A stretch of 64,000 bases of DNA from Variovorax sp. PBL-E5 (GTDB lineage Bacteria > Pseudomonadota > Gammaproteobacteria > Burkholderiales > Burkholderiaceae_C). The stretch covers positions 2,232,001 to 2,296,000 of the forward strand of contig NZ_LR594671.1 of NCBI RefSeq assembly GCF_901827185.1, read 5' to 3'. The translations under genes and the position numbers were made by a program. Shown here in pieces: positions 37,752 to 45,617 of the stretch (its first letter is position 1; each line of letters starts with the position of its first letter). The notes under the pieces were generated by a model that ran no database searches, was not told where the DNA came from, and worked only from the letters and a program-made list of their open reading frames with translations.

Positions 37752-38101
37752 GAAGCACTCCAGTCGATGGCGACCGTGCCGCCGGCGGCGGGGGTGGTCG
37801 CGTCAATGCGCGGGTGGCGGGCCCGGCGATCGATGGTGCGCTAAAGAATGAAGGAAGAAGCGGATCGCCGGGCGGAGGAAAGTGCGGCTGGCTGGCGAAG
37901 CGCCGGTACGGCCCCGTGGCCGCGCGCATCCGCACGCGCCGCGAGCGTTGCGGCGTGGTGTTGTCGGAGAGCGGGAGCCTGGGAACCCATGGGCTCGATT
38001 GTAAGTGAGCGTGCCGATGCCCCGGCTGCCGTGGGGGGAACGAGCGCCGGGCATACTTTCGACGAAGCCCGATGCGGCATCCATCTCTGCAAGGAACTTT
38101 C
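37752..38101. other. Non-coding interval between divergent rnk-type and SDR genes
   Basis: This 350-bp stretch holds the 5' regions of two divergent genes. On the minus strand CTTACAATCG (about 37996-38005) contains a TACAAT that could be a -10 for the rnk-type gene with a long leader, but there is no convincing -35. AAGGAAC before 38102 is the SDR ribosome site. Short open frames here have no ribosome sites and no recognisable product. Confidence 0.5.
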
Positions 38102-38896
38102 ATGGATCTCGGTCTCAACGCCAAGCGTGCCCTCGTCACCGGATCCACCGCGGGCATCGGCCTCGCGGTCGCGCGCGCGCTCGCCGCCGAGGGCGCGCAC
38201 GTGATCGTCAATGGCCGCACGCAGGCGCGCGTGGATGCGGCGCTCGCGAGCATTCGTGCCGCCCAGCGCGATGCCGATATCGAGGGCGTGGCGCTCGACC
38301 TGTCCACCGCCGAGGGATGCCGCGCACTGACGACGCGCATCGCCGAGGTGGACATCCTCGTCAACAACCTGGGCATCTTCGAGCCCAAGCCCTTCGAGCT
38401 GATTCCGGACGAGGACTGGCTGCGCTTCTTCGAGACCAACGTGCTCAGCGGCATCCGGCTGTCGCGTCACTTCGTCACCGGCATGCGGCTGCGCGACTGG
38501 GGGCGCATCGTGTTCGTCTCGAGCGAGTCGGCGCTGCAGATCCCGGCCGAGATGATCCACTACGGCATGACCAAGACGGCGCAGCTCGCCGTCGCGCGCG
38601 GGCTGGCCGAGACGCTGGCCGGCACGGGCGTCACCGTGAACAGCGTGCTGCCCGGGCCGACCGCGTCGGAGGGCGTGGGCGGCTTCGTCGCCGACCTCGC
38701 GAAGGCGCAGGGCGTCGATGCGGCCACCGTCGAGCGCGAGTTCTTCGCCACCGCGCGGCCGTCGTCGGTGCTGCAGCGCTTCACCACACCCGACGAGGTG
38801 GCCTCGATGATCGTCTACGTGTGCAGCGATCGGGCGTCGGGCACCACCGGTGCGGCGCTGCGGGTCGACGGCGGAGTCATCCGCGCGATTGCTTGA
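38102..38896 (+). CDS. SDR family NAD(P)-dependent oxidoreductase
   Basis: A 264-residue classical short-chain dehydrogenase. The cofactor loop is VTGSTAGIGLAVARAL (residues 13-28), with NNLGIFEPKPF as the NNAG equivalent, catalytic Ser in FVSSESALQIP and the YxxxK pair in HYGMTKTAQLAV. The C-terminus VDGGVIRAIA is typical. The ATG at 38102 has AAGGAA upstream; the ATG at 38072 has none. The substrate is unknown. The gene is followed immediately by a GC-rich hairpin repeat that may serve as its terminator. Confidence 0.93.
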   Translation: MDLGLNAKRALVTGSTAGIGLAVARALAAEGAHVIVNGRTQARVDAALASIRAAQRDADIEGVALDLSTAEGCRALTTRIAEVDILVNNLGIFEPKPFELIPDEDWLRFFETNVLSGIRLSRHFVTGMRLRDWGRIVFVSSESALQIPAEMIHYGMTKTAQLAVARGLAETLAGTGVTVNSVLPGPTASEGVGGFVADLAKAQGVDAATVEREFFATARPSSVLQRFTTPDEVASMIVYVCSDRASGTTGAALRVDGGVIRAIA

Positions 38897-38897
38897 C

Positions 38898-38988
38898 TCG
38901 CCCCCAGGCTGCGCGCACTTCGTGTCGCTTCGCCTTCCCCCTGCCGGGGGCAACACCGGCGGACCGGCTGAGCCGGATCCGCGGTGTT
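38898..38988. repeat. GC-rich intergenic repeat with two hairpins
   Basis: The unit begins CGCCCCCAGGCTGCG and contains CTTCCCCCTGCCGGGGG (38935-38950, inverted repeat) and a longer stem, AACACC...CCGGCT-GAGCCGG...GGTGTT (38952-38988), which is symmetric except for single-base bulges. It resembles repeats common after genes in Variovorax and relatives (family assignment from memory). It lies just after the SDR stop and could end transcription although no T-run follows. Confidence 0.6.
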
Positions 38989-39133
38989 TCACGAATGGGC
39001 GTTGCTGCGCTTGCCGGAGGTCCCGGCGCCCGGTCGACGCGGGGTCGGGCGCGTGGCCTACCCGGCGAATGGCGGGCAACCGACGGTGCCGCTGCTTGCC
39101 GCTACGCATCTTCACGTCTCCCAATCTACGGAG

Positions 39134-39607
39134 ATGCCAGATGCCGGCGCTTCGTCGTCCGGGCCGATGGGCTCGATGGGCTACGGGGTCGACTCGCTGT
39201 TTCGCAAGGATCCTGCTGTTGCCGCGTCAGCGTCCTCCGGTGGGCAGACGGATTCGTCGACGGTCAGCGCCGATCGTTCCGGCGTCGCCAGCCAGGCGGA
39301 GGTCGGCCGCATCTTCATCAACGGCATTCGGACCGGCAGCCTGTCTCCCGACGATACGCACTATGCCGGACAGGTCGTCGCCCGGCGCACAGGCCTGAGC
39401 CAGCAGGACGCTGAAAAGCGCGTGACCGATACCTATGCCCGCGCGCAGGCCACGCTGAAGCAAGCCGCGGACAAGGCCAAGGCCGCGGCCGACGATGCAC
39501 GCAAGGCGTCGGCCTACGGCGCGCTGTGGCTCTTCGTCTCGCTGCTGATCGGTGCCTTCGTCGCCAGCCTCGCTGCGACCTGCGGCGGCCGCCGCCGCGA
39601 CCTCTGA
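39134..39607 (+). CDS. Small membrane protein with C-terminal transmembrane anchor
   Basis: A 157-residue protein. Residues 1-60 are Gly/Ser/Ala-rich and probably disordered. The middle (about 61-125) is hydrophilic and helical: AEVGRIFINGIRTGSLSPDD, YAGQVVARRTGLSQQDAEKR, then an Ala/Lys-rich helix ending in AKAAADDARKASAYGA. Residues 130-150 are one membrane span (LWLFVSLLIGAFVASLAATC) followed by GGRRRDL. I know proteins of this layout from Burkholderiales without an assigned function. The start is uncertain; the ATG at 39134 was chosen as the first that leaves out the Gly/Arg-rich leader. It is followed after 27 bp by a small membrane-peptide gene that usually accompanies it. Confidence 0.72.
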   Translation: MPDAGASSSGPMGSMGYGVDSLFRKDPAVAASASSGGQTDSSTVSADRSGVASQAEVGRIFINGIRTGSLSPDDTHYAGQVVARRTGLSQQDAEKRVTDTYARAQATLKQAADKAKAAADDARKASAYGALWLFVSLLIGAFVASLAATCGGRRRDL

Positions 39608-39634
39608 ACTTCAACCTATCCAACGGAGAAACTC

Positions 39635-39805
39635 ATGCGCTCATTGCTTCTGTGGTTCCTCGGCGTGCCGATCCCCATCATCATCCTGATTGCGTTGTTC
39701 ATGCATCAGGTAGGCTCGGCCGCGCGACGGAACCTTGTCGTCGTCGGTGCCACTCAGGTGTTATCCCAGCAACCCAGGGTCTCATCGTGTTCGTATCGCA
39801 TCTGA
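39635..39805 (+). CDS. Small membrane peptide, probably with a rearranged C-terminus
   Basis: A 56-residue product starting MRSLLLWFLGVPIPIIILIA followed by LFMH. GGAG lies 8-10 nt before the ATG. The first 24 residues are a single hydrophobic helix of a kind that, as I recall, ends at or near this point in relatives as a very short protein partnered with the preceding gene. The remaining 32 residues (from QVGSAARRN) are polar, Cys/Ser-containing and look like read-through into inserted DNA. Its stop TGA shares one base with the ATG of the next gene (TGATG). Confidence 0.68.
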   Translation: MRSLLLWFLGVPIPIIILIALFMHQVGSAARRNLVVVGATQVLSQQPRVSSCSYRI

Positions 39806-41112
39806 TGGCGCGCCTGTCTCCCGCGCGCACACCTCCCGGTGAACTGCGCGCTGAATCCTTCCCCAACGAACCAGGCGGCGAGGCGGATTGGGAATTCCTG
39901 AATCCAGCCCATTGGGAGAGCGCCCTGCATGAGGTGAGGAGCAGATTTCACGAGCAGAGATGCCAGGTCCTGATGGGCGTGCACGACATGGTTCTGGACA
40001 TCATCAAACCCGCGGAAAATTTCCCGGAACCGCTGCGGGTCGAATACCGGAAAGCGGCCCATGCCCTGGCGGCAACGGTGGACAACCCGGAAAGCGCCCT
40101 CCAGTGTTTTGCGGAGGCCACATCCTCAGTGGCTCAATGGCTCAACAGCCGCTCGCAAGACGAGAAGGGGCAGAAGGCAGACTATGGCGGGCAGCTGGGC
40201 CACGCCATTTTCAATGCAGTCATCGACAAGTGCACGATCCCGACATTGAAGGCATGCCTGCTCCGATTCTCGAAGGACACGAACAATCTGAGCTACAGCC
40301 TGCGCCAAGATGCCGCGACGGTATTTCTCCGCGCCTTGTTCGATGTCGCGGGGCTGGACAGGCAGATCGTTGCCGTGATGTCCGACACGGAGGACTCATA
40401 CGATTTTGGTGCGGTGCAAGCCGACACAAGTCAGTACATGTGCGATTTGACTCGCCATTGGGATTCGTGGCAAAAAATGATGAACGAGAAGTTCGATTCC
40501 ATCGCCCAGCCTGCATGGCGAAGGTATTGCGCGCGCCATTCAAGCCCGAATTTCCTCGAGTTTCTGGTGAGCAGGCAGGTGTCGCAGAACAATCGGAAGT
40601 ACGCCGCGTTTCTCGACCACGACAAGACGATGAACCTCGTCTACGACATGACCGAAGGTCAGTCGGGAGGCGGATGGCTCGGCCCCGTGCCGGCTTGCGA
40701 TCAGATTTCCGTCTACAGATTCAAATGGTCCGCCACGCCCGCCGGGGATATCACCATCTCCGAACTGGAATGCGATCATCCAAAAGGAATGAACGTGGAT
40801 GCGATCAAGGAGATATCGCCCTATGTTCTGTCCGCGCTCGACTGGACGCCAGCGTTCGGAATCGATGATCTCAAGCGGTCGCTTGCAAAGATTCTCTACA
40901 CGTTTTCCCATTCCTCGACTTTTCTGAGAGGGCAAGCTTCCATCGTGGAAGCGGTCATGAAGTCGATCGCCCTTCATCACGATCTCCAACTCGGTTTCGG
41001 CGAAGCGTGGTCACGCCCTGACCCACAGCCCGATCAGCACGCGCTTGCGGAATTCAGCGTGGAGCGATTCGTCGCCAATGCGCTCCCCAACCTGATGCTC
41101 ACGCCAACCTGA
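39805..41112 (+). CDS. Protein of unknown function, intact member of a local paralog pair
   Basis: A 435-residue soluble protein. A Pro/Ser-rich N-terminus (MARLSPARTPPGELRAESFP) precedes a mostly alpha-helical body: HEQRCQVLMGVHDMVLDIIK near residue 50, and a conserved C-terminus with FGIDDLKRSLAKILYTFSHS, RGQASIVEAVMKSIALHHDL and WSRPDPQPDQHALAEF near the end (LMLTPT). No signal, membrane span or known motif is seen. A broken paralog lies at 42668-43895, about half identical over the C-terminal 180 residues. GC is clearly lower than in the flanking genes, indicating transfer. The ATG overlaps the preceding stop; a GTG at 39787 is possible. The 3' end overlaps the convergent cfa remnant by 14 bp. 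Confidence 0.75.
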   Translation: MARLSPARTPPGELRAESFPNEPGGEADWEFLNPAHWESALHEVRSRFHEQRCQVLMGVHDMVLDIIKPAENFPEPLRVEYRKAAHALAATVDNPESALQCFAEATSSVAQWLNSRSQDEKGQKADYGGQLGHAIFNAVIDKCTIPTLKACLLRFSKDTNNLSYSLRQDAATVFLRALFDVAGLDRQIVAVMSDTEDSYDFGAVQADTSQYMCDLTRHWDSWQKMMNEKFDSIAQPAWRRYCARHSSPNFLEFLVSRQVSQNNRKYAAFLDHDKTMNLVYDMTEGQSGGGWLGPVPACDQISVYRFKWSATPAGDITISELECDHPKGMNVDAIKEISPYVLSALDWTPAFGIDDLKRSLAKILYTFSHSSTFLRGQASIVEAVMKSIALHHDLQLGFGEAWSRPDPQPDQHALAEFSVERFVANALPNLMLTPT

Positions 41113-42347
41113 GCCTGTAGAGACCCACGTCGACACGCCCGGCGCGAAAGCCCGCTTCGCAGTAGCACAGGCAGTACTCCCAGAGCCGACGGAACGAGGT
41201 GTCGAAGCCGAGGGCTTCGATGCGTGGCCAGGCGCGCAGGAAGCGGCGGCGCCATTCGACCGGCGTCCTGGCATAGCTGTCGCCGAAGGCATCGCACTTC
41301 TCGATCGTGAAGCCGGCGCGCGACGCTTGCTCGGCCATCGCCGCCGGCGAGGGCAGCATGCCGCCCGGAAAGATGTAGCGCTGGATGAAATCGGGATTGC
41401 GCCGGTAGTGGTCGAATTGCGCGTCGGCGATCGTGATCACCTGGAGCACCGCGATGCCCCCGGGCTTCAGGCGCCGGCGCAGCGTCTCGAAGTACACCGG
41501 CCAGTAGCGCTCGCCGACGGCTTCGAGCATTTCGATGGAGATGATGCGGTCGCAGCACCCCTCGACATCGCGATAGTCCTGCAGCCGCAGATCGACCTGC
41601 GCTTGCAGCTTCTGTTCGGCGACGCGCCCGCGCGCATGCGCGAGCTGCTGCGTCGACAAGGCGAGGCCCGTGACGTGCGCGCGATGACGCCCCGCCAGCG
41701 CCAGGGCGAGCGCGCCCCAGCCGCAGCCGATCTCCAGCACCGAGGCGTCGTCCGCGGGTTCGAGCAAAGCCATGATCCGGTCCAGCTTCGCCACCTGGGC
41801 TTCTTCGAGCGATTCATTGCCGTCGGCATAGAGCGCACTCGAATAGATCAGGTCCGGGTCCAGCCACTGGCCATAGAAGTCGTTGCCCAGGTCGTAGTGG
41901 AAGGCGATGTTCTGCCGGCTTCCTTTGCGCGTGTTGGCGTGCGCGATGTGCGCGAGGCGGCCCAGCCAGCGTGCCGGGCGCGAGGCCTCGAGCGCGGCTC
42001 CAGCCCGCTTCGTCGCGGATGCCGAATTCGAGGTCGGCCTGCGACAAGGTCGCTGCACCCTCCGGCCAATAGCCACTGCTGTACTTGAGGTGCTCGCCGA
42101 GCATGGCGGCGAAGAAGGCGGCCGGCACCTCGCAGTGCTGTTCATTGGCCTTCTCGGGAAGGGGCGCCAGCTCGGCCTGGCGCAGGGCGTCGACGAATTC
42201 CTGCGTCAGCCTCGCGCCGGCGGCCGCGTCGCCGCTGTGCAGTTCGAGCAGGCGCGCCTTGAGCAGGCGGCGGATGCCGATCCGCACGACGCGGTCGGGC
42301 ACGAGGCCTTGCTCCACCCAATGGATGGCGGCGGCGTTCTGGGGCAT
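41099..42347 (-). pseudogene. Out-of-frame fusion of a SAM methyltransferase N-terminus and a truncated cyclopropane fatty acid synthase
   Basis: From the ATG at 42347 (AAGGAG upstream) one frame gives MPQNAAAIHWVEQGLVPDRV and, to about residue 110, the N-terminus of a Cfa-like SAM methyltransferase (EVPAAFFAAMLGEHLKYSSG, then YWPEGAATLSQAD). From about position 42000 a different frame gives the classical Cfa body: NTRKGSRQNIAFHYDLGNDF, SAM motif VLEIGCGWGALALALAG, MLEAVGERYWPVYF and the C-terminus GRVDVGLYRLRLA. The catalytic half of the first gene and about 100 residues of the Cfa N-terminus are missing. No start codon serves the Cfa frame well. A deletion between two adjacent genes explains this best; a single sequencing frameshift would not restore either N-terminus. 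Confidence 0.65.
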
Positions 42348-42458
42348 GTGCGCTCCTTGGTTGGCGGCACACGGGCGTGTGCGTCCCAAGAGATACGCAT
42401 GGCTGGGCCGGTTGGATTTGCATCGCGTTGCGCGGATGCGGGCCGGTGGGTGGGATCC

Positions 42459-42532
42459 TGGAGCGGGCGAAGGGAATCGAACCCTCGTATGAAGCTTGGG
42501 AAGCTGCCGTTCTGCCATTGAACTACGCCCGC
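42459..42532 (-). tRNA. tRNA-Gly (anticodon CCC)
   Basis: 74 nt including an encoded CCA. The 7-bp acceptor GCGGGCG/CGCCCGC, D arm GTTC...GAAC, anticodon loop TTCCCAA (CCC) and T arm GAGGG-TTCGATT-CCCTT fold correctly; the sequence is nearly the same as the E. coli tRNA-Gly(CCC). The anticodon stem GCAGC/GCTTC has one C-U mismatch at the second pair. It reads GGG codons. It lies between the broken methyltransferase locus and the broken paralog gene. Confidence 0.95.
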
Positions 42533-42667
42533 GGCAGGCGCGGATTCTACTCTTTGCTCCGATGGCTCTGAACCGATCGAAGGGCCTTCGTGCGATCCCT
42601 GTGTACCGGGATGGAACCATATCCGCCATCAGTGTCACACAGTGCGTTTCCCACAGCACGAGTCACC

Positions 42668-43895
42668 ATGACTGGATCGCCATTTGCATCGCCGAATTCA
42701 TCACCGGAGGTATCTCCTCGCTCGAGCTTTCCGAGTCCATGTCGAATACCGGTCGGTAGCGAGCAAGATCGCGAAGCCCCGGACTTTGCGGACGAGAGCC
42801 ACTGGACCGGAGTCTTGAAAGAGGTCGCGAATGATCTTCACGAACAGAAATGCCAGATGCTCCTGGGCGTCCATGCCATGGTGATCGACGCGATCGGGAT
42901 CACGAGGGACTTCCCGCCTGAGCTGAAGATCGAATGCGAAGAGGCGGCCGTCGAGTTGACGAAAGCGATCGCATGTCGCGATGCGGATGCGCACGGCTTC
43001 CAGAGGGTCATCTCCAAGGCCGCGCACTGGATCAACAGTCAATCGCAAGACCCCGACGACCCGAACGCCTCGTATGGCGGTCTGTTGGGCAACGCCATTT
43101 TCCAAAGAGTCACAAGCAGCCACACGATACCGACAGTGGCAGCCTGCCTGGCCAAGTTCCATGCTGAGACGAAGGATTTGCCGTTCCGCGCGCGCTCGAC
43201 TCGACGACATGGACACCAGCCTGGACGACCCTGTGCTCAGCTGGCCTGCATGGGCCGGGAAAGTCCGGGGAAAATTCGAATCGATGGTCGAACTCGAATG
43301 GAATATGTATTGCTTCCGCAATTCGGATCCGACGTTCTTCGAGTTTCTGGTGAGCAAAGAGAGACCCGGTGGCAATCGAAGGGTTGCGAAATTTTTCAGC
43401 GGAAAGGAAAACGCCGCCCTTAGCTACGATCTGACCGACGGCCGATCGGGAAAGGGGTGGCTGCTGCCCCTGTCCGAGTCGAAATGTATTTCGTTCTTCA
43501 CGTTCAAATGGTCTGCCAGGGCCGATGGAGAAATCGACATCTCCCGTCTGCGCTGCATTCATGCGCGCGGCTCGGACGTCGATGCGGAGGAGGCGACCGT
43601 GCCCGATGTCCTGTCTGCCCTCGACGGGGACCCCGGCTTCGGAATCGATCACCTCAAGCAGCCGCTGGCGAGGATCCTCTACAAGTCTTCCCACGCCTCC
43701 GCCTTCGAGAGAGGGCAGGCGTCGATCGTGGAAACGGTCATGAAGTCGATGGCGCTTCATCACAACTGCAAGCTGGCGTTCAGTCCGGCGTGGTCGCGAC
43801 CCAACCCGCAGCCCGATCAGCACGCGCTCAGCGAATTCAACAGCAGGCAATTTGTCGTCGACGCGCTTCCCCATCTCGTGCTCACGCCGACATGA
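42668..43895 (+). pseudogene. Frameshifted paralog of the 39805-41112 gene
   Basis: The frame from the ATG at 42668 (MTGSPFASPNSSPEVSPRSS) follows the intact paralog through HEQKCQMLLGVHAMVIDAIG and HTIPTVAACLAKFHAETKDL, then breaks near 43190. A second frame resumes with DDMDTSLDDPVLSWPAWAGK and continues to the shared C-terminus (RGQASIVETVMKSMALHHNC, WSRPNPQPDQHALSEF, ending LVLTPT) at 43895. Compared with the intact copy about 36 codons are missing at the break, so the change is a deletion of roughly 110 bp with loss of frame. The N-terminus again is rich in Ser and Pro. GC is lower than in the flanks. Confidence 0.78.
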
Positions 43896-43938
43896 TGCGT
43901 CTTGCGGCCTCGTGGACTTCTTCGCGTCGTGCTCTGCG

Positions 43939-44487
43939 TCACACCAGCCGATGGCGCCCCAACACCTCATGCCACACCCGATGCGGAGGCAGCCACGACC
44001 GCACGAGCACGAACTCCCGCACCTGCCAGCGGATCGGCGTCATGCGCTGCGCGCCCGCGCCCAGCGCGCGACGGGCGATGGTGATGTGCGGCTCCCACGG
44101 AACGGGCCGTGTCCACGGCAAGATCGCTCGCTCGATCGCATGGTGCAGCTGCGTCAGGCCCGGGTGCGCCTGCGGACGGACGACAGCCACGCCGTTGCGC
44201 GTCCAGACACCGGATCGGTCGAGCACGAGTTCGAAGCTGTCTGGCCGCACGCCGCGCAGGGCCTCGTCGATGCCTTCGATCTCCGCGTCGCTGCGCGCAC
44301 CGAGCGGACAGAGGGTCAGATGCAGCCGGTGCGGCTTGGGCTGATGGCTGCCCTCGGGCCACCACCACGCGCGACGATGCGCGTCGATGGCGGCCTGCAC
44401 GGCCGGATCGGGTGCGATCCACACGTAGAGGGCCGGCGCCGGATCGGCCCGGTCGTGTAGGGGATCTCGATGGGTGGCTGCAGCCAT
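43939..44487 (-). CDS. 2H phosphoesterase / 2'-5' RNA ligase family protein
   Basis: A 182-residue protein with the two HxTx motifs of the 2H superfamily: HRLHLTLCPLG near residue 55 and EPHITIARRAL near residue 138. The alpha/beta fold starts ALYVWIAPDPAVQAAIDAHR. Family members are ThpR-like RNA 2',3'-cyclic phosphodiesterases. The start at 44487 (MAAATHRDPLHDR) was chosen for the AGG 7-9 nt upstream; a longer frame goes to 44571. It is convergent with the broken paralog gene and divergent from the two-component genes. Confidence 0.85.
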   Translation of the reverse strand: MAAATHRDPLHDRADPAPALYVWIAPDPAVQAAIDAHRRAWWWPEGSHQPKPHRLHLTLCPLGARSDAEIEGIDEALRGVRPDSFELVLDRSGVWTRNGVAVVRPQAHPGLTQLHHAIERAILPWTRPVPWEPHITIARRALGAGAQRMTPIRWQVREFVLVRSWLPPHRVWHEVLGRHRLV

Positions 44488-44622
44488 GATTTGCCTGTCA
44501 TTGAACTCCACCTGCGCGCCTGTCGTCCCCGACAGGGTTCCCGTGCAGGAATACCGGTTGGTGCGCCCCATTGCCGAGGCTTGGAGCCTGGATTGTTAAC
44601 ACGCTAAATCGATTCCGGCAAA

Positions 44623-45609
44623 ATGCCTCCGATGAAGAAATCAACGATCGAGGCGAGCCTTCTTCTTGTCGACGACGACCCTGCCATCGTCCAGATGTTG
44701 AGCCGAATCCTTTCGGATTACTCGACCGTGCGCTTCGCGACCAGCGGCGCTGACGCGCTGAGGCTCAGCCGGGAGGCGCCGCCCGACCTGATCCTGCTCG
44801 ACGCGCAGATGGGCGACATGAGCGGGCTGCAGGTGTGCGAGGCGCTCAAGGCCGATGCCGCACTGGCCGACATCCCGATCATCTTCGTGAGCAGCCACCA
44901 GGAGCCGGAACTGGAGGTCGCGGTGCTCAAGATGGGCGCGGTCGATTTCATCCGCAAGCCCTTCGATCCGGCGCAAGTGACGGCGCGCGTGCAGACTCAG
45001 CTCAAACTCAAGCGACTGGCGGACGACCTTCGCCGCCTGTCGCGCGTCGATCTCGTCACCGGTGTGGGCAACGAAGCCGCCTATCTCGAGAACCTGATGC
45101 GCGAAGGGCAGCGCGCCCGGCGGTCGCGGCATCCGCTCTCGCTCGTGCTGGTCGAGGTCGACTTCTTCGAATCCTTCGAGGCCCTCTACGATCGCAAGGC
45201 TGCCGAGGCCAGCCTCGCATCCGTGGCCGAGAGCATGCGGCGCAGCGTTCGCCGCGGCAGTGATTTCGTCGCCCGCCTCGAGCGCGACCGGTTCGCGCTG
45301 ATCCTGCCCGAGACGCCGGCCGAGGGCGCCTTGCATGTGGCCAACGCGGCGCTCGGTGCGATCGAGGCGCTGGACATTGCTCACCAGGGGTCGCCGGTGT
45401 CGCGCCACCTCACGTGCAGCGCCGGCGTCGCCTGCTTCGATGCCTCCTTGCAGGGCGAGGCCGTGCGGCCCGAAGCCATCGACAGCGTCGACGCGCTCGC
45501 CGATGCGGCCGCCGCGGCGCTCGACCGCGCGCGGGCCGCCGGTCGCGCCCAGGTCAGCCTGGTGACAGAAAAGGCTGCGATGCCGGGCCCCGGGCCCGAG
45601 CCGGACTGA
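44623..45609 (+). CDS. Response regulator with degenerate GGDEF domain
   Basis: A 328-residue protein. The receiver domain (residues 10-125) has the acidic pocket LLVDDDP, phospho-acceptor Asp60 in LILLDAQMGDMSG and Lys112 in IRKPFDP. Residues 135-310 form a GGDEF-like domain that starts RVDLVTGVGNEAAYLENLMR (normal D-x-LT-x-L-x-N-R is altered) and has LERDRF at 219-224 where GG(D/E)EF is expected, so diguanylate cyclase activity is unlikely. It may bind GTP or c-di-GMP or act by dimerisation. The hybrid kinase gene starts 8 bp after its stop, so the two probably form one pathway. Confidence 0.88.
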   Translation: MPPMKKSTIEASLLLVDDDPAIVQMLSRILSDYSTVRFATSGADALRLSREAPPDLILLDAQMGDMSGLQVCEALKADAALADIPIIFVSSHQEPELEVAVLKMGAVDFIRKPFDPAQVTARVQTQLKLKRLADDLRRLSRVDLVTGVGNEAAYLENLMREGQRARRSRHPLSLVLVEVDFFESFEALYDRKAAEASLASVAESMRRSVRRGSDFVARLERDRFALILPETPAEGALHVANAALGAIEALDIAHQGSPVSRHLTCSAGVACFDASLQGEAVRPEAIDSVDALADAAAAALDRARAAGRAQVSLVTEKAAMPGPGPEPD

Positions 45610-45617
45610 TCGTCTTC

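Noticed and set aside
37848..38204. Small open frames in the rnk-SDR intergenic region, both strands
   Set aside because: No ribosome sites, low-complexity Ala/Arg/Ser products, and one overlaps the SDR gene in another frame.
39805..43895. Type III secretion effector pair (Ser/Pro-rich N-termini, low GC)
   Set aside because: No hrp-type promoter box, chaperone gene or secretion genes in the window; the N-terminal composition alone is not enough.
39605..43895. Integrative element using tRNA-Gly as attachment site
   Set aside because: No integrase, no direct repeat of the tRNA 3' end and the tRNA is complete; the low-GC genes lie on both sides of it.
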